NCBI RefSeq assembly: GCF_004367745.1
Contig: NZ_CP037993.1
Coordinates: forward strand, 2,480,001 to 2,544,000
Reading direction: 5' to 3'
DNA length: 64,000 bases
Source of the DNA: Herbaspirillum huttiense
GTDB lineage: Bacteria > Pseudomonadota > Gammaproteobacteria > Burkholderiales > Burkholderiaceae_D
In this document: positions 21,659 through 31,660 of the stretch, piece by piece
How positions within the stretch are numbered: position 1 is the first letter of the stretch
How the letters are laid out: every line of letters starts with the position of its first letter
Position numbers and translations under genes: made by a program
Notes under the pieces: generated by a model
The model's input: only the letters and a program-made list of their open reading frames with translations
What the model was told of the DNA's origin: nothing
Databases searched by the model: none

Positions 21659-22405
21659 TCAGAACTTCTCATCCGGCCGCAGGTAGCGCCACTGGCCGGT
21701 CGGCAGTTCGCCCAGCTTGACGCCGCCGATGCGCACGCGCTTCAAGCCGATTACCTTCAGTCCGACCATGTCGCACATGCGGCGGATCTGGCGCTTCTTG
21801 CCTTCGCGCAGGGTGAAGCGCAACTGATCCTCGTTCTGCCACACCACCTTGGCCGGACGCAGCGGCTTGCCATCCATGATGAGGCCGTGGTTCAGGCGCT
21901 TGAGATCGGATTCGGGCAGCTTGCCGGGACGCGTGTATTGCACGCGCACCAGGTATTCCTTGTCGACCGCCGAATCCTCGCCAATCAACTGCTTGGCGAT
22001 GCGGCCATCCTGGGTCAGTACCAGCAAGCCCACCGAATCGATGTCCAGCCGTCCGGCCGGCACCAGGCTCTTCAGCTGGCGCGGGTGGAAGCGCATCTCG
22101 GTCTGGTCTTCGGCCCAGCGCGACTGTTCGTTGACCAGCACCATGGCCGGCTTGTAGCCATCCTCGGCCTGGCCGCTGACGTAGCCCATGGGCTTGTTGA
22201 TCAGGATGGTCACGCGCTGGGCCTGCTCGGCGCTGGCCTGGCGTTCCACGGTGACCTTCTGGTGCGGCAGCACCTTGCTGCCCAGCACCGACACCACCTG
22301 GCCATCCACGCGCACCCAGCCTTTTTCTATCCATTCGTCGGCTTCGCGGCGCGAGCACAGGCCGAGTTCGGACATGCGTTTGGAAAGTCGTACAGGTTCA
22401 GTCAT
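21659..22405 (-). CDS. Pseudouridine synthase, RsuA/RluF family
   Basis: Converts a specific uridine of ribosomal RNA (23S by resemblance to RluF) to pseudouridine. It is 248 residues. An N-terminal S4 RNA-binding domain (RLSKRMSELGLCSRREADEWI) precedes a catalytic domain with motif II GRLDIDSVGLLVLTQDG, which contains the catalytic Asp, and the later motifs KEYLVRV and REGKKRQIRRM. The N-terminal pattern is closest to RluF, but RluB, RluE or RsuA specificity cannot be excluded by eye. It is downstream of glnD on the same strand (111-base gap). Confidence 0.88.
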   Translation of the reverse strand: MTEPVRLSKRMSELGLCSRREADEWIEKGWVRVDGQVVSVLGSKVLPHQKVTVERQASAEQAQRVTILINKPMGYVSGQAEDGYKPAMVLVNEQSRWAEDQTEMRFHPRQLKSLVPAGRLDIDSVGLLVLTQDGRIAKQLIGEDSAVDKEYLVRVQYTRPGKLPESDLKRLNHGLIMDGKPLRPAKVVWQNEDQLRFTLREGKKRQIRRMCDMVGLKVIGLKRVRIGGVKLGELPTGQWRYLRPDEKF

Positions 22406-22516
22406 GGGGATTGCCTTGCGAAAAACGGAGGGCCGGCCAGCGGCGAGGGTGAGATTGTACGGCCAGCCGCGCCGCCGCGCCAGACTGGGGCGGCAGCGCG
22501 GACAGGGTGATGGGGG

Positions 22517-25069
22517 TCAGATGCGCAGGGTCTGCAGCAGTTCGGTTTCCAGCATGATCTGGTTGCGCGGCTGGGACAGGCCGGGGCCGTCGATCAGGAA
22601 GACGTCTTCCACCCGCTCGCCCAGGGTCATGACCTTGGCGGTATGCAGGTTGATGCGGTACTTGGCCAGCACGTTGGAGATCGAATACAGCAGGCCGGCG
22701 CGGTCATTGGCCGAGACCGACAGCAGGTAGTACTGGCCGCGCTCATCCGGACGCAAATCCACCGACGGATTGACCGGGAAGGTGCGCGACAGGCGCGACA
22801 GGCGGGCCTTGGACGGGGCCGGCAGCGGGGCGTCGGACTGCAGCAGGGCACCCAGTTCGTGCTCGATCAGGTTGATGATGTCGCGGTAGTTCTTGGCAAA
22901 CACCGGGGCATTGATCAGGAAGGCGTCCAGCGCGTAATCGTTGCGGGTCGTGTGGATCTTGGCGTCGAAGATGCTGAAGCTTTTTTCGTCGAAATAGCTG
23001 CAGATGCGCGCAAACAGGTCAGGGCGGTCGGGCGTGTAGACCGCCACCTGAACGCCTTCGCCAATGGGCGCCAGGCGGCAGCGCACCAGCGGTACGCCGG
23101 TATCGACCTTGTCGTAGAAGCAGCGCGTCTGCCAGGCGATGTCGGAGGCGTCGTGGCGCAGGAAGTAGGCCACGTCCAGCTGCTTCCACAGCGCTTCATG
23201 GGCGTCGGCCGGCAGGCCGTACAGGCGCAGGGTCTTGATGGCTTCCTGCTGGGTGTTCTTCAGTTCGCGGTCGGCCGAGGGAGCTTCGCCGCCCAGCACG
23301 CGCAGGGTCATGCGGTACAGGTCTTCCAGCAGCTTGCCCTTCCAGGCGTTCCAGACCTTGGGGCTGGTGCCGCGGATATCGGCCACCGTCAGCAGGTAGA
23401 GCGCGGTCAGGTGGCGCTCGTCCTTGACCAGCTGGGCGAAGGCGGTGATGACGTCGGGGTCCGACATGTCCTGCTTCTGCGCCACGTGCGACATGGCCAG
23501 ATGCTGCTCCACCAGGAACACGATCAGCTCTGTATTGTCCGGCGAGATGCCGTGCTGCTCGCAGAAAGCGCGGGCGTCGTCCATGCCCAGCTTGGAGTGG
23601 TCGCCGCCCCGGCCCTTGGCGATGTCGTGGAACAGCGCCGCGATGTACAGCACCCAGGGCTGGCCGAAGTTGGCCATCAGCTGGCTGCAGAAGGGATATT
23701 CATGCGCATGTTCGCTCATCGTGAAGCGGCGCACATTGCGCACCACCATCAGGATGTGCTGGTCCACCGTGTAGACGTGGAACAGGTCATGCTGCATCTG
23801 CCCGACGATCTGGCGGAAGTTCGGCAGGTAGCGCCCCAGCACGCTGGTGCTGTTCATGCCGCGCAGGGCGTGGGTGATGCCGCGCTTGCTCTGGATGATC
23901 TGCATGAACAGGCGATGATTCTCCGGATTGGCGCGGAAGGCATTGTCGATCTTGAAGCGCGCATGCCATAGCGCACGCAGGGTGCGCGCCGACATGTCCT
24001 TCAGTTCCGGATGCTCGGAAAGCACCAGGAAGACTTCCAGCATGGCCGAAGGCGTCTCTTCGAAGACCCTGTCATGGGCGATGTCGACGAAGCCGTTGAC
24101 CTCGTTGAAGCGCTCGTTGAGCGGGCGCGGAACCGCCTGCTGCGGGAACAGATGGGCTTCGATGTTCTGCAGCAGGATGGTGTTGAGCTGCGTGACCGCC
24201 TTGGCTGCCCAGTAATAGCGCTGCATCAGGTATTCGCTGGCGCGGCGGGTATCGGTGGTCTTGAAGCCGAAGGTCTCGGCGATCTGGGTCTGGATGTCGA
24301 ACACCAGCCGGTCTTCGCGGCGGTCCGTGAGGATGTGCAGACGGATGCGGATGTCCTTGAAGGCGCGTTCCTTCTGGCGCAGCTGGCGCGCCTCGGTGGA
24401 GGTCAGCATGCCGTGTTCGGCCAGCTCGCCCCAGGAGTTGCCCAGGCCCGCCGCCTTGGCCACCCACAGGATCACCTGCAGGTCGCGCAGGCCGCCGGGG
24501 CTTTCCTTGCAGTTGGGTTCGAGGCTGTAGGGCGTATCTTCATATTTGATGTGGCGCTGGCGCATTTCCAGGGTCTTGGCCTGGAAGAAGGCCAGAGGGT
24601 CCAGCGCGGCATGGTAGCGCTCCTGCAATTTCTTGAAGAGGGCGCGGTTGCCAGTCACCAGGCGGGCTTCCAGGAGGCTGGTCTGCACCGTGATGTCGGC
24701 GGCCGATTCATCCAGGCATTCGTCGATGGTGCGGATGCTGTGGCCGATTTCCAGGCCGATGTCCCAGAACAGCTGCACCAGGGATTCCAGCTTTTCCTTC
24801 TTGGCGGCATCCGGGGCCTGGTCCAGCAGGATCAGCACGTCCACATCCGAATGCGGGAACAGCTCGCCCCGGCCATAGCCGCCCACGGCGACCAAGGCGG
24901 CATTGCCGGACATGCCCAGTTCTTCCCAGGCAGTGGTGAGGGCTTCGTCCACGTTGCGGCGCAACTGGGCCAGCAACTGCTCGGTCTTGTGGTTGGACTG
25001 GAACACCTCGATGGCTTGCTGGCGCGCGGCCTTGAGCTGTTTCTTGAGCGTGATGGCGAGTGTGGGCAT
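22517..25069 (-). CDS. glnD: GlnD, bifunctional PII uridylyltransferase / uridylyl-removing enzyme
   Basis: The nitrogen sensor that uridylylates PII proteins (GlnB/GlnK) when glutamine is low and deuridylylates them when it is high. It is 850 residues from the ATG at 25069; a TTG four codons upstream is in frame but less likely. In order: the nucleotidyltransferase domain [19 protein letters not shown] (about 63-81), a GlnD-specific helical region, an HD hydrolase domain ([15 protein letters not shown]), and two C-terminal ACT domains ([39 protein letters not shown]) that bind glutamine. In diazotrophic Herbaspirillum GlnD also feeds into NifA control. The cyanophycin nitrogen store nearby is a suggestive but unproven link. 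Confidence 0.97.
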   Translation of the reverse strand: MPTLAITLKKQLKAARQQAIEVFQSNHKTEQLLAQLRRNVDEALTTAWEELGMSGNAALVAVGGYGRGELFPHSDVDVLILLDQAPDAAKKEKLESLVQLFWDIGLEIGHSIRTIDECLDESAADITVQTSLLEARLVTGNRALFKKLQERYHAALDPLAFFQAKTLEMRQRHIKYEDTPYSLEPNCKESPGGLRDLQVILWVAKAAGLGNSWGELAEHGMLTSTEARQLRQKERAFKDIRIRLHILTDRREDRLVFDIQTQIAETFGFKTTDTRRASEYLMQRYYWAAKAVTQLNTILLQNIEAHLFPQQAVPRPLNERFNEVNGFVDIAHDRVFEETPSAMLEVFLVLSEHPELKDMSARTLRALWHARFKIDNAFRANPENHRLFMQIIQSKRGITHALRGMNSTSVLGRYLPNFRQIVGQMQHDLFHVYTVDQHILMVVRNVRRFTMSEHAHEYPFCSQLMANFGQPWVLYIAALFHDIAKGRGGDHSKLGMDDARAFCEQHGISPDNTELIVFLVEQHLAMSHVAQKQDMSDPDVITAFAQLVKDERHLTALYLLTVADIRGTSPKVWNAWKGKLLEDLYRMTLRVLGGEAPSADRELKNTQQEAIKTLRLYGLPADAHEALWKQLDVAYFLRHDASDIAWQTRCFYDKVDTGVPLVRCRLAPIGEGVQVAVYTPDRPDLFARICSYFDEKSFSIFDAKIHTTRNDYALDAFLINAPVFAKNYRDIINLIEHELGALLQSDAPLPAPSKARLSRLSRTFPVNPSVDLRPDERGQYYLLSVSANDRAGLLYSISNVLAKYRINLHTAKVMTLGERVEDVFLIDGPGLSQPRNQIMLETELLQTLRI

Positions 25070-25119
25070 CGTGGTCGGCAATTAAGGCAAGCAGGGCGGC
25101 GGGGCGGCGCCTATATGAA

Positions 25120-25145
25120 CAAAGCCGCATCCCCATGCGGCTTTG
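25120..25145 (-). terminator. Hairpin between map and glnD, possible attenuator
   Basis: CAAAGCCGCAT pairs with ATGCGGCTTTG around CCCC. Read leftward the stem is followed by TTCAT, so the U tract is short. It sits in the 145-base gap between map and glnD and could reduce read-through into glnD. Confidence 0.5.
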
Positions 25146-25214
25146 CGCTCGAAGCAGGTTTCGTGCCGGAAACTGTGTGCAGGGTCGAGGGGCACATGGT
25201 TCCGGCCGCCAGGG

Positions 25215-26039
25215 TCACGCCGGGGTGGCGACCTGGTTCTGGATGAAGGCCGGCGGTGCCGGCATGCCGGGCGACACCGTCAGCACTTCGAAGCCGGTCT
25301 CGGTGACCAGCACGGTGTGTTCCCATTGGGCTGACAGGCTGCGGTCCTTGGTCTTGATGGTCCAGCCGTCGCCCATTTCGCGGATCTCGCGGCGGCCGGC
25401 GTTGATCATCGGTTCCACCGTGAAGATCATGCCGGCTTCCAGCTTCTCCAGCGTACCGGGGCGGCCGTAGTGCAGGACTTGCGGTTCTTCATGGAAGACC
25501 TTGCCGATGCCGTGGCCGCAGAACTCGCGCACCACGCTGTAGCCGGCCTTTTCCGCGTGCTGCTGGATGACGTGGCCGATATCGCCCAAATGTGCGCCCG
25601 GCTTGATCTTGGAGATGCCCAGCCACATGCATTCATAGGTGATCTCGGTCAGGCGGCGTGCCAGGATGGACGGCTCACCCAGGAAGAACATGCGGCTGGT
25701 GTCGCCGTGATAGCCATTCTTGATGATGGTGACGTCGATGTTGAGCACGTCGCCGTTCTTCATCACCTTGTCGCCGGGGATGCCGTGGCAGATCACGTCA
25801 TTCAGGGAGGTGCAGATGGCCTTGGGGTAGGGCGTGTAGCCCGGCGGGCAGTAGTTCAGCGGGGCCGGGATGCTGCCTTGCACGTTGGTCATGTACTCGT
25901 GGCAGAGGCGGTCGATCTCGCCGGTGGTCACGCCCGGCTTCACGAATGGGGTGATGTAGTCCAGTACCTCGGCGGCCAGGCGGCCGGCCACGCGCATGCC
26001 TTCGATGTCTTCGGCGGTCTTGATGGTGATGTTGCCCAT
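25215..26039 (-). CDS. map: Methionine aminopeptidase, type I
   Basis: Removes the initiator methionine cotranslationally. It is 274 residues from the ATG at 26039; an upstream in-frame TTG at 26051 is unlikely. The metal-binding residues of the pita-bread fold are visible: Asp in NIDVTIIKNGYHGDTS, His in EFCGHGIG, Glu in FTVEPMINAG and Glu in QWEHTVLV. It is divergent from rpsB, an arrangement conserved in proteobacteria, and upstream of glnD in the same direction. Confidence 0.97.
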   Translation of the reverse strand: MGNITIKTAEDIEGMRVAGRLAAEVLDYITPFVKPGVTTGEIDRLCHEYMTNVQGSIPAPLNYCPPGYTPYPKAICTSLNDVICHGIPGDKVMKNGDVLNIDVTIIKNGYHGDTSRMFFLGEPSILARRLTEITYECMWLGISKIKPGAHLGDIGHVIQQHAEKAGYSVVREFCGHGIGKVFHEEPQVLHYGRPGTLEKLEAGMIFTVEPMINAGRREIREMGDGWTIKTKDRSLSAQWEHTVLVTETGFEVLTVSPGMPAPPAFIQNQVATPA

Positions 26040-26168
26040 GATGAATCGCAATTCGCTAGAAAATCGTCAAGACGGGATTATAGACGACGGGGGTGCTTTC
26101 TGTTTTGCCGGCTCCGGTCGACAAGCCGGGGACGGCGTTTGGCCGCGTTCCTTATCTTCATGTGCTAC

Positions 26169-26197
26169 TTGAACAAAAGTGATGGGTCGAGTAGAAT
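26169..26197 (+). promoter_or_regulatory. rpsB-tsf promoter
   Basis: TTGAAC (26169-26174), a 17-base spacer and TAGAAT (26192-26197). Each hexamer matches consensus at five of six positions with optimal spacing, making it one of the best promoters in the window. Confidence 0.75.
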
Positions 26198-26323
26198 GCC
26201 GGGCTGATCTGAAAACCACAGGTCAGTTGTCGAATGCGGTGTGCGGAATGATTCTTCATGTCTGTTTGGCAATAAATGTCGTAAATTATCTTTTGAAACG
26301 CGAATCCGTTCGCTAAAAGGGTG

Positions 26324-26342
26324 TCCGGCTGCATGAGCCGGA
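26324..26342 (+). promoter_or_regulatory. Hairpin in the rpsB leader
   Basis: TCCGGCT pairs with AGCCGGA around GCATG, shortly upstream of the rpsB ribosome-binding site (GGAGA at 26371-26375). It is a candidate part of an S2 autoregulatory element. Confidence 0.4.
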
Positions 26343-26380
26343 TGACCGAGCGGATTCCAGACCTAACCCTGGAGAAATTC

Positions 26381-27121
26381 ATGTCCGTTACCATGCGCGA
26401 AATGCTGGAAGCCGGTGTCCACTTCGGTCACCAAACCCGCTTCTGGAACCCCAAGATGGCCCCCTTCATTTTCGGTCATCGCAACAAGATTCACATCGTC
26501 AACCTGGAAAAGACCCTGGGCATGTACCAGGAAGCCGTCAAGTACGTGCGCCAGCTGTCGGCCAACCGTGGCACCATCCTGTTCGTTGGTACCAAGCGTC
26601 AAGCCCGCGACATCCTGTCCGCTGAAGCGCAACGCGCTGGCGTGCCCTACGTTGACCAGCGCTGGCTGGGCGGCATGCTGACCAACTTCAAGACCATCAA
26701 GACCTCGATCAAGCGCCTGAAGGACATGGAAGCTGCCATCGAAGACGGTTCGGTCGAGAAGCTGTCGAAGAAGGAAGCCCTGCTGTTCACCCGTGAACAG
26801 GAAAAGCTGCAAAAGGCCATCGGCGGCATCAAGGACATGGGCGGCATTCCTGACGCCATCTTCGTCATCGACGTCGGCTACCACAAGGGCGCCATCACCG
26901 AAGCCGCCAAGCTGGGCATTCCGGTCATCGGCGTGGTCGATACCAACCACTCGCCCGAAGGCGTCACCTACGTGATCCCGGGTAACGACGACTCCGCCAA
27001 GGCGATCGCTCTGTACGCTCGCGGCATGGCTGACGCCGTGCTGGAAGGCCGCGCCAACGCCGTCAACGACGTCGTCGAAGCAGTCAAGGGCGATGAATTC
27101 GTCGAGGTCGAGCAGGCTTGA
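26381..27121 (+). CDS. rpsB: 30S ribosomal protein S2
   Basis: A structural protein of the small subunit, binding between the head and body and needed for S1 docking. It is 246 residues. It begins [20 protein letters not shown], the universal S2 start, and contains [29 protein letters not shown] and [16 protein letters not shown]. The ATG at 26381 has GGAGA at 26371-26375; the frame is open for 20 codons upstream but those have no S2 similarity. It is first gene of the rpsB-tsf-pyrH-frr cluster. Confidence 0.98.
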   Translation: MSVTMREMLEAGVHFGHQTRFWNPKMAPFIFGHRNKIHIVNLEKTLGMYQEAVKYVRQLSANRGTILFVGTKRQARDILSAEAQRAGVPYVDQRWLGGMLTNFKTIKTSIKRLKDMEAAIEDGSVEKLSKKEALLFTREQEKLQKAIGGIKDMGGIPDAIFVIDVGYHKGAITEAAKLGIPVIGVVDTNHSPEGVTYVIPGNDDSAKAIALYARGMADAVLEGRANAVNDVVEAVKGDEFVEVEQA

Positions 27122-27149
27122 TTCTGCTCTTCCGGTAGTACGGTAGTCC

Positions 27150-27194
27150 AAAAAGGGGTGACAGCGGGTAGTGACGCAGTGGCCCCTTTTTTTT
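27150..27194 (+). terminator. Terminator/attenuator between rpsB and tsf
   Basis: AAAAAGGGG (27150-27158) can pair with CCCCTTTTT (27183-27191) in front of an eight-T run. Its large 24-base loop makes it weaker than it looks. It sits between two genes that must both be expressed, like the partial terminator between rpsB and tsf in E. coli. Confidence 0.6.
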
Positions 27195-27257
27195 GATTCA
27201 ATTTTCGAGTTTCAGGCATGCCGCAAGCGCGGGATGCCTCCAAGTCAGGAGAAAAGT

Positions 27258-28145
27258 ATGGCGGCAATTACCGCAGCAATGGTGGGCGATCTGCGTGCGA
27301 AGACCGACGCGCCGATGATGGAATGCAAGAAGGCGCTGACCGAAGCCGATGGCGACATGGCCAAGGCCGAAGAGATTCTGCGCGTCAAGCTGGGCAGCAA
27401 GGCTTCCAAGGCCTCTTCCCGCATCACCGCAGAAGGCGTGATCTCGGCCTACATCGCTGGCAACGTCGGCGCGCTGGTCGAAGTGAACTGTGAAACCGAC
27501 TTCGTGACCAAGAACGACGAGTTCATCGGTCTGGTTGAAGCCGCTGCCAAGCTGGTGGTCGAACAGAATCCGGCTGATGTGGCTGCCCTGGGCGCCTGCA
27601 AGCTGGCCGACGGCAAGACCCTGGAAGAACTGCGCACCGAACTGATCGGCCGCATCGGCGAGAACATGTCGTTCCGTCGCTTCCAGCGTTTCGAAACCAC
27701 CGGCAAGCTGGCTGCCTACCTGCACGGCACCCGCATCGGCGTGATCGTCGAGTTCGACGGCGCTGAAGAGCAAGTCGGCAAGGACGTGGCCATGCACATC
27801 GCCGCCATGAAGCCGGTCGCCCTGTCGGCCGAGCAAGTGCCGGCCGACCTGATCGAGAAGGAACGCTCGGTCGCCGCCCTGAAGGCTGCTGAATCCGGCA
27901 AGCCGGCTGACATCGTCGCCAAGATGGTGGACGGTTCGGTGCAGAAGTACCTGAAGGAAGTCTCGCTGTTCAACCAGGCTTTCGTGAAGAACGACAAGCA
28001 AAGCGTCGAACAGATGCTGAAGGCGGCCAATACCACCGTCAAGTCGTTCGCCATGTACGTGGTCGGCGAAGGCATCGAGAAGAAGCAAGACGACTTTGCT
28101 GCCGAAGTGGCAGCGCAAGTGGCTGCAGCGAAACAAGCTCAGTAA
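27258..28145 (+). CDS. tsf: Elongation factor Ts
   Basis: The guanine-nucleotide exchange factor that regenerates EF-Tu-GTP. It is 295 residues from the ATG at 27258 (AGGAG at 27247-27251). The N-terminal UBA-like domain has [25 protein letters not shown], and the core exchange motif [15 protein letters not shown] follows. The dimerisation region and C-terminal helices are complete. It is followed by a strong terminator, so pyrH probably starts a separate transcript. Confidence 0.98.
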   Translation: MAAITAAMVGDLRAKTDAPMMECKKALTEADGDMAKAEEILRVKLGSKASKASSRITAEGVISAYIAGNVGALVEVNCETDFVTKNDEFIGLVEAAAKLVVEQNPADVAALGACKLADGKTLEELRTELIGRIGENMSFRRFQRFETTGKLAAYLHGTRIGVIVEFDGAEEQVGKDVAMHIAAMKPVALSAEQVPADLIEKERSVAALKAAESGKPADIVAKMVDGSVQKYLKEVSLFNQAFVKNDKQSVEQMLKAANTTVKSFAMYVVGEGIEKKQDDFAAEVAAQVAAAKQAQ

Positions 28146-28461
28146 GCGTCGCAGGAAAAACGGGCCGAGAGGCCCGTTTTTTTAAGCCGGATTCCGGGAA
28201 CTTTCGGAGTCGCCCGCGTCTACAGTCAGGGTCGTCCGTCGGATGAATGATGACGCGCAGGGCAGGCCGCCTGGCAACGGCAATATGGGTAGCAAAAGCA
28301 ATACTGGCAGCACACGGCAAGACAGAATAGGGCGCAGCAGTACATCCCCTCATGCGTTCGGACCTGCCCCTGATGACGAAAAAGCGCCATTTCGTCGGGT
28401 GACAGCGAGTGCCGGCGCGTCAATACGTAATTCAACCTCGGACAGAACACGGAGCCCTGCA
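28146..28461 (+). other. tsf-pyrH intergenic region
   Basis: 316 bases. They begin with the tsf terminator (28156-28183). The remainder shows no recognisable gene; the pyrH frame is open back to 28243, but those 73 codons are not UMP-kinase-like. A separate pyrH promoter must lie here if the terminator is efficient; I could not single out a convincing one. Confidence 0.5.
28156..28183 (+). terminator. Rho-independent terminator of tsf
   Basis: AAAAACGGGCC pairs with GGCCCGTTTTT around GAGA, ending in seven T. Confidence 0.88.
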
Positions 28462-29178
28462 ATGACAACACCAGCCTACAAGCGCGTACTCCTCAAACTC
28501 TCCGGCGAAGCACTGATGGGCGACGACGCCTACGGTATCAATCGCGCGACCATCGAACGCATGGTCGCGGATGTAGCAGAAATCAGCAAACTGGGCGTGG
28601 AACTGGCCATCGTGATCGGTGGCGGCAACATTTTCCGCGGCGTCGCGCCGGGCGCCCAGGGCATGGATCGTGCAACCGCCGACTACATGGGCATGCTGGC
28701 CACCGTCATGAACTCGCTGGCCCTGGCTGACGCCATGCGCCAGGCCGGCCTGACGGCCCGCGTGATGTCGGCCATCGGCATCGAGCAGGTGGTCGAGCCC
28801 TATGTGCGCCCCAAGGCGCTGCAATACCTGGAAGAAGGCAAGATCGTGGTGTTCGCCGCCGGTACCGGCAACCCCTTCTTCACCACCGATACCGCCGCCG
28901 CCCTGCGTGGCTCGGAAATCGGTGCCCAGATCGTGCTGAAGGCCACCAAGGTCGATGGTGTCTACACCGCCGATCCCAAGAAGGATCCGGCCGCCACCCG
29001 CTACCAGTCGATCTCCTTCGATGAAGCCATCGCCAAGCACCTGCAGGTGATGGATGCCACCGCCTTTGCGCTGTGCCGCGACCAGAAGCTGCCGATCAAG
29101 GTGTTTTCCATCGTCAAGCCGGGCGCGCTCAAGAGCGTGGTCATGGGTGACGATGAAGGCACCCTGGTCCACGTCTGA
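28462..29178 (+). CDS. pyrH: Uridylate kinase PyrH
   Basis: Phosphorylates UMP to UDP in pyrimidine synthesis; hexameric, an amino-acid-kinase-fold enzyme activated by GTP and inhibited by UTP. It is 238 residues from the ATG at 28462. Motifs include [15 protein letters not shown] at the N-terminus, the phosphate-binding [29 protein letters not shown], and [16 protein letters not shown]. The tsf-pyrH-frr order is the usual bacterial one. Confidence 0.98.
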   Translation: MTTPAYKRVLLKLSGEALMGDDAYGINRATIERMVADVAEISKLGVELAIVIGGGNIFRGVAPGAQGMDRATADYMGMLATVMNSLALADAMRQAGLTARVMSAIGIEQVVEPYVRPKALQYLEEGKIVVFAAGTGNPFFTTDTAAALRGSEIGAQIVLKATKVDGVYTADPKKDPAATRYQSISFDEAIAKHLQVMDATAFALCRDQKLPIKVFSIVKPGALKSVVMGDDEGTLVHV

Positions 29179-29294
29179 TTGATATTGCAGTGCAGAAACC
29201 GGCCGCAGGCCGGGATTCCCGTTTACAATGCCCGTCTTTCAGGCATTTGCCATCAAGACAAGCCAAGTTATTGCACCAAAGTTAGGAGAGCAGC

Positions 29295-29855
29295 ATGAGT
29301 GTCGCTGACGTCAAGAAAAATACCGAGCAGAAGATGGCCAAGTCCATCGAAACCCTGAAGGCCAACCTGGCCAAGGTTCGTACCGGCCGCGCCCACACCG
29401 GCCTGCTGGACCAGGTCATGGTTGAATACTATGGTTCGCCGACCGGTCTGTCGCAGGTCGCCAACCTGACCCTGATCGATGCGCGCACCATCGGCGTGCA
29501 GCCCTTCGAAAAGAAGATGGCCGCCGTCATCGAGAAGGCCATCCGTGAAGCCGACCTGGGCCTGAATCCGGCCACCCACGGCGACCTGATCCGTGTGCCG
29601 ATGCCCGCGCTGACCGAAGAGCGCCGCAAGGAAATGGTCAAGCTGGTCAAGAGTGAAGCCGAAGATGCCAAGATCGCCGTGCGCAACATCCGCCGCGAAG
29701 GCAATGAAGGCCTGAAGAAGCTGGTCAAGGACAAGATCGCCTCGGAAGATGATGAGCGCCGCGGCCAGGACGAGATCCAGAAGCTGACCGACAAGTTCGT
29801 GGCTGACATCGACAAAATGGTCACCGACAAGGAAAAGGAAGTGATGACGGTGTAA
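29295..29855 (+). CDS. frr: Ribosome recycling factor
   Basis: Splits post-termination ribosomes together with EF-G. It is 186 residues, the normal RRF length. It has a tRNA-mimic three-helix bundle ([20 protein letters not shown] at the start; the family motif [15 protein letters not shown]) and a small beta domain ([20 protein letters not shown]). TTAGGAGAG lies just upstream of the ATG. It is 116 bases downstream of pyrH. Confidence 0.98.
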   Translation: MSVADVKKNTEQKMAKSIETLKANLAKVRTGRAHTGLLDQVMVEYYGSPTGLSQVANLTLIDARTIGVQPFEKKMAAVIEKAIREADLGLNPATHGDLIRVPMPALTEERRKEMVKLVKSEAEDAKIAVRNIRREGNEGLKKLVKDKIASEDDERRGQDEIQKLTDKFVADIDKMVTDKEKEVMTV

Positions 29856-29874
29856 GCCGTCCTGCAGGTCTCAC

Positions 29875-29898
29875 GCGCGGCTGCCATGGCGGCCGCGC
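29875..29898 (+). other. GC-rich hairpin after frr
   Basis: GCGCGGC (29875-29881) pairs with GCCGCGC (29892-29898) with further inner pairing. There is no T run, so it is a processing or Rho-type boundary candidate in the 193-base frr-uppS gap. Confidence 0.35.
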
Positions 29899-30048
29899 TG
29901 CACGAACAAGTCCAAGACAGCAAAAGTGCAGGCGGGAAGTGAGAGCGGCAATGGGGGGAGGAGGCTGGCCGGTTTGTCAAAGCGGCGCGTGCCCGTTACC
30001 ATGTTGCGCTTCACCATCCGGCGCACGGAAAAGTAATAAATCATTTAC

Positions 30049-30807
30049 ATGAAGCATCAAAGCTCAACTCTGGCGGTTCCGGAGACTTCCGCGGTTCCGC
30101 GCCATGTTGCCATCATCATGGACGGCAACGGTCGTTGGGCGACCAAACGTTTCCTGCCGCGTGTGGCGGGGCATGCCAAGGGCGTGGATGCAGTGCGCTC
30201 CATTGTCGAGGCCTGCGCCGAGCGCGGTATCGAATTCCTTACCCTGTTTGCCTTCAGTTCCGAAAACTGGCGTCGCCCTGCCGACGAAGTGTCGGTGCTG
30301 ATGCGTCTGTTCATGACGGTGCTGGAGCGTGAAGTCGGCAAGATGGCCAACAATGGCATCCGCCTGCGCATCGTCGGCGACATGAGCCGCTTCGATCCGA
30401 AATTGCAGGAGATGGCGGCCAAGGCCGAGGCACAGACCGCCGGCAACAGCCGCCTGACGCTGACCGTCTGCGCCAACTATGGCGGGCGCTGGGATGTCAT
30501 GCAGGCCGTTTCCAAAATGGTCAAGGACAAGCCGGGTGCGACCGACTACACCGAAGAAGAACTGGCCCCGTATCTGGCCATGGCGTATGCCCCTGAGCCC
30601 GATTTGTTCATCCGTACCGGCGGTGAACAGCGCATCTCCAATTTCCTGTTGTGGCAGCTGGCGTACAGCGAGCTGTACTTCACCGAAACCTTCTGGCCCG
30701 ATTTCGACGACAAGGCGCTGGATCAGGCGATCGGCTCCTACCAACAACGCGAGCGCCGCTTCGGGCGCACCAGTGCCCAGGTACTGGACCAGAAAAAGGC
30801 TTCCTGA
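30049..30807 (+). CDS. uppS: Undecaprenyl diphosphate synthase
   Basis: A cis-prenyltransferase that extends farnesyl diphosphate with isopentenyl diphosphate to C55-PP, the lipid carrier for peptidoglycan and O-antigen. It is 252 residues. [13 protein letters not shown] carries the catalytic Asp (Asp25). Other motifs are [11 protein letters not shown], and the C-terminal [24 protein letters not shown]. Its TGA overlaps the cdsA ATG by one base (TGATG), indicating coupling. Confidence 0.97.
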   Translation: MKHQSSTLAVPETSAVPRHVAIIMDGNGRWATKRFLPRVAGHAKGVDAVRSIVEACAERGIEFLTLFAFSSENWRRPADEVSVLMRLFMTVLEREVGKMANNGIRLRIVGDMSRFDPKLQEMAAKAEAQTAGNSRLTLTVCANYGGRWDVMQAVSKMVKDKPGATDYTEEELAPYLAMAYAPEPDLFIRTGGEQRISNFLLWQLAYSELYFTETFWPDFDDKALDQAIGSYQQRERRFGRTSAQVLDQKKAS

Positions 30808-31634
30808 TGCTCAAGACGCGTGTCATCACGGCGTTGATCCTGCTGGCAATCCTGTTGCCTATCCTGTATTTCGGTTATTTCCCGGCCTTTGCCATGGCGG
30901 TGCTGGTGTTCTTCGCCGCCGGTTCGTGGGAATGCTTCCGTCTCTTCAAGAGCCCGCGTCCCACCTTGTGGGCTGCCGTGTGGACGTTGGTCTTCAGCGT
31001 CATCCTGTTCTTCTCCGGCTTGCCCAGCGTGCGCGCCCTGTATGTGCTCTGCGTGCTGTTGTGGGCCTTGCGCTTCGTGCCCGCGCTTGGCCTCGGCCTG
31101 CCTCGGATCGAAGCTTTCGGCAATCGGCTGCTCAACGGCACCTACATGCTGTCCATCCTCGGCTGCTTCGTTGCCATCGTGGACCTGTTCCAGCATTCGC
31201 CGCTGTATCTGCTGTCGGTGATGGCCGTGGTGTGGGTGGCTGACATTGGTGCCTATTTCTCTGGCAAGGGCTTCGGACGCCACAAGTTGGCTCCCACCAT
31301 TTCCCCGGGCAAGTCCTGGGAGGGTGCCATCGGCGGCTGGCTGGCGGTGCTGGTGATTTCGGCGGCAGTGGCCATGTCCATGAGTGGTGGCGAGACCTTC
31401 CAGTATCACCTGTTCAATCGCTGGGGCTGGGGCGGCTTTGTCGGCGTGCTCAGCCTCATGGTGGTGGCCAGCGTGGTCGGTGACCTGTTCGAGTCGCAAC
31501 TGAAGCGTCGCGCCGGCATGAAGGACAGCAGCAACCTGCTGCCCGGCCACGGCGGCGTGCTCGACCGCATCGATGCGCTCATCCCGGTGCTGCCGCTGGC
31601 AGCGCTGGTCGATCTCTGGCTGGCGGCTGCCTGA
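30807..31634 (+). CDS. cdsA: Phosphatidate cytidylyltransferase
   Basis: An inner-membrane enzyme making CDP-diacylglycerol from phosphatidic acid and CTP, the branch point to all phospholipids. It is 275 residues with about eight hydrophobic helices. The family signature near the C-terminus is present ([24 protein letters not shown]), as is [20 protein letters not shown]. The start ATG overlaps the uppS stop; it was preferred over upstream starts inside uppS because the first residues [18 protein letters not shown] form the expected first membrane helix. Confidence 0.96.
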   Translation: MLKTRVITALILLAILLPILYFGYFPAFAMAVLVFFAAGSWECFRLFKSPRPTLWAAVWTLVFSVILFFSGLPSVRALYVLCVLLWALRFVPALGLGLPRIEAFGNRLLNGTYMLSILGCFVAIVDLFQHSPLYLLSVMAVVWVADIGAYFSGKGFGRHKLAPTISPGKSWEGAIGGWLAVLVISAAVAMSMSGGETFQYHLFNRWGWGGFVGVLSLMVVASVVGDLFESQLKRRAGMKDSSNLLPGHGGVLDRIDALIPVLPLAALVDLWLAAA

Positions 31635-31660
31635 GCCGCCGCTTTCCTTCTGGAAATTCC

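Larger units (their letters stand above)
26040..26380. other. Divergent map / rpsB control region and long rpsB leader
   Basis: 341 bases. They contain a well-formed sigma-70 promoter for rpsB at 26169-26197, giving a leader of about 175 bases before the rpsB ATG. The leader carries a 7-bp hairpin (26324-26342) 38 bases before the start. Long structured rpsB leaders allow ribosomal protein S2 to repress its own operon in E. coli; the same is inferred here from position only. Confidence 0.6.

Noticed and set aside
28243-28461. An N-terminal extension of PyrH by 73 codons
   Set aside because: The frame is open, but the sequence is not kinase-like, and the ATG at 28462 gives the standard UMP-kinase start.
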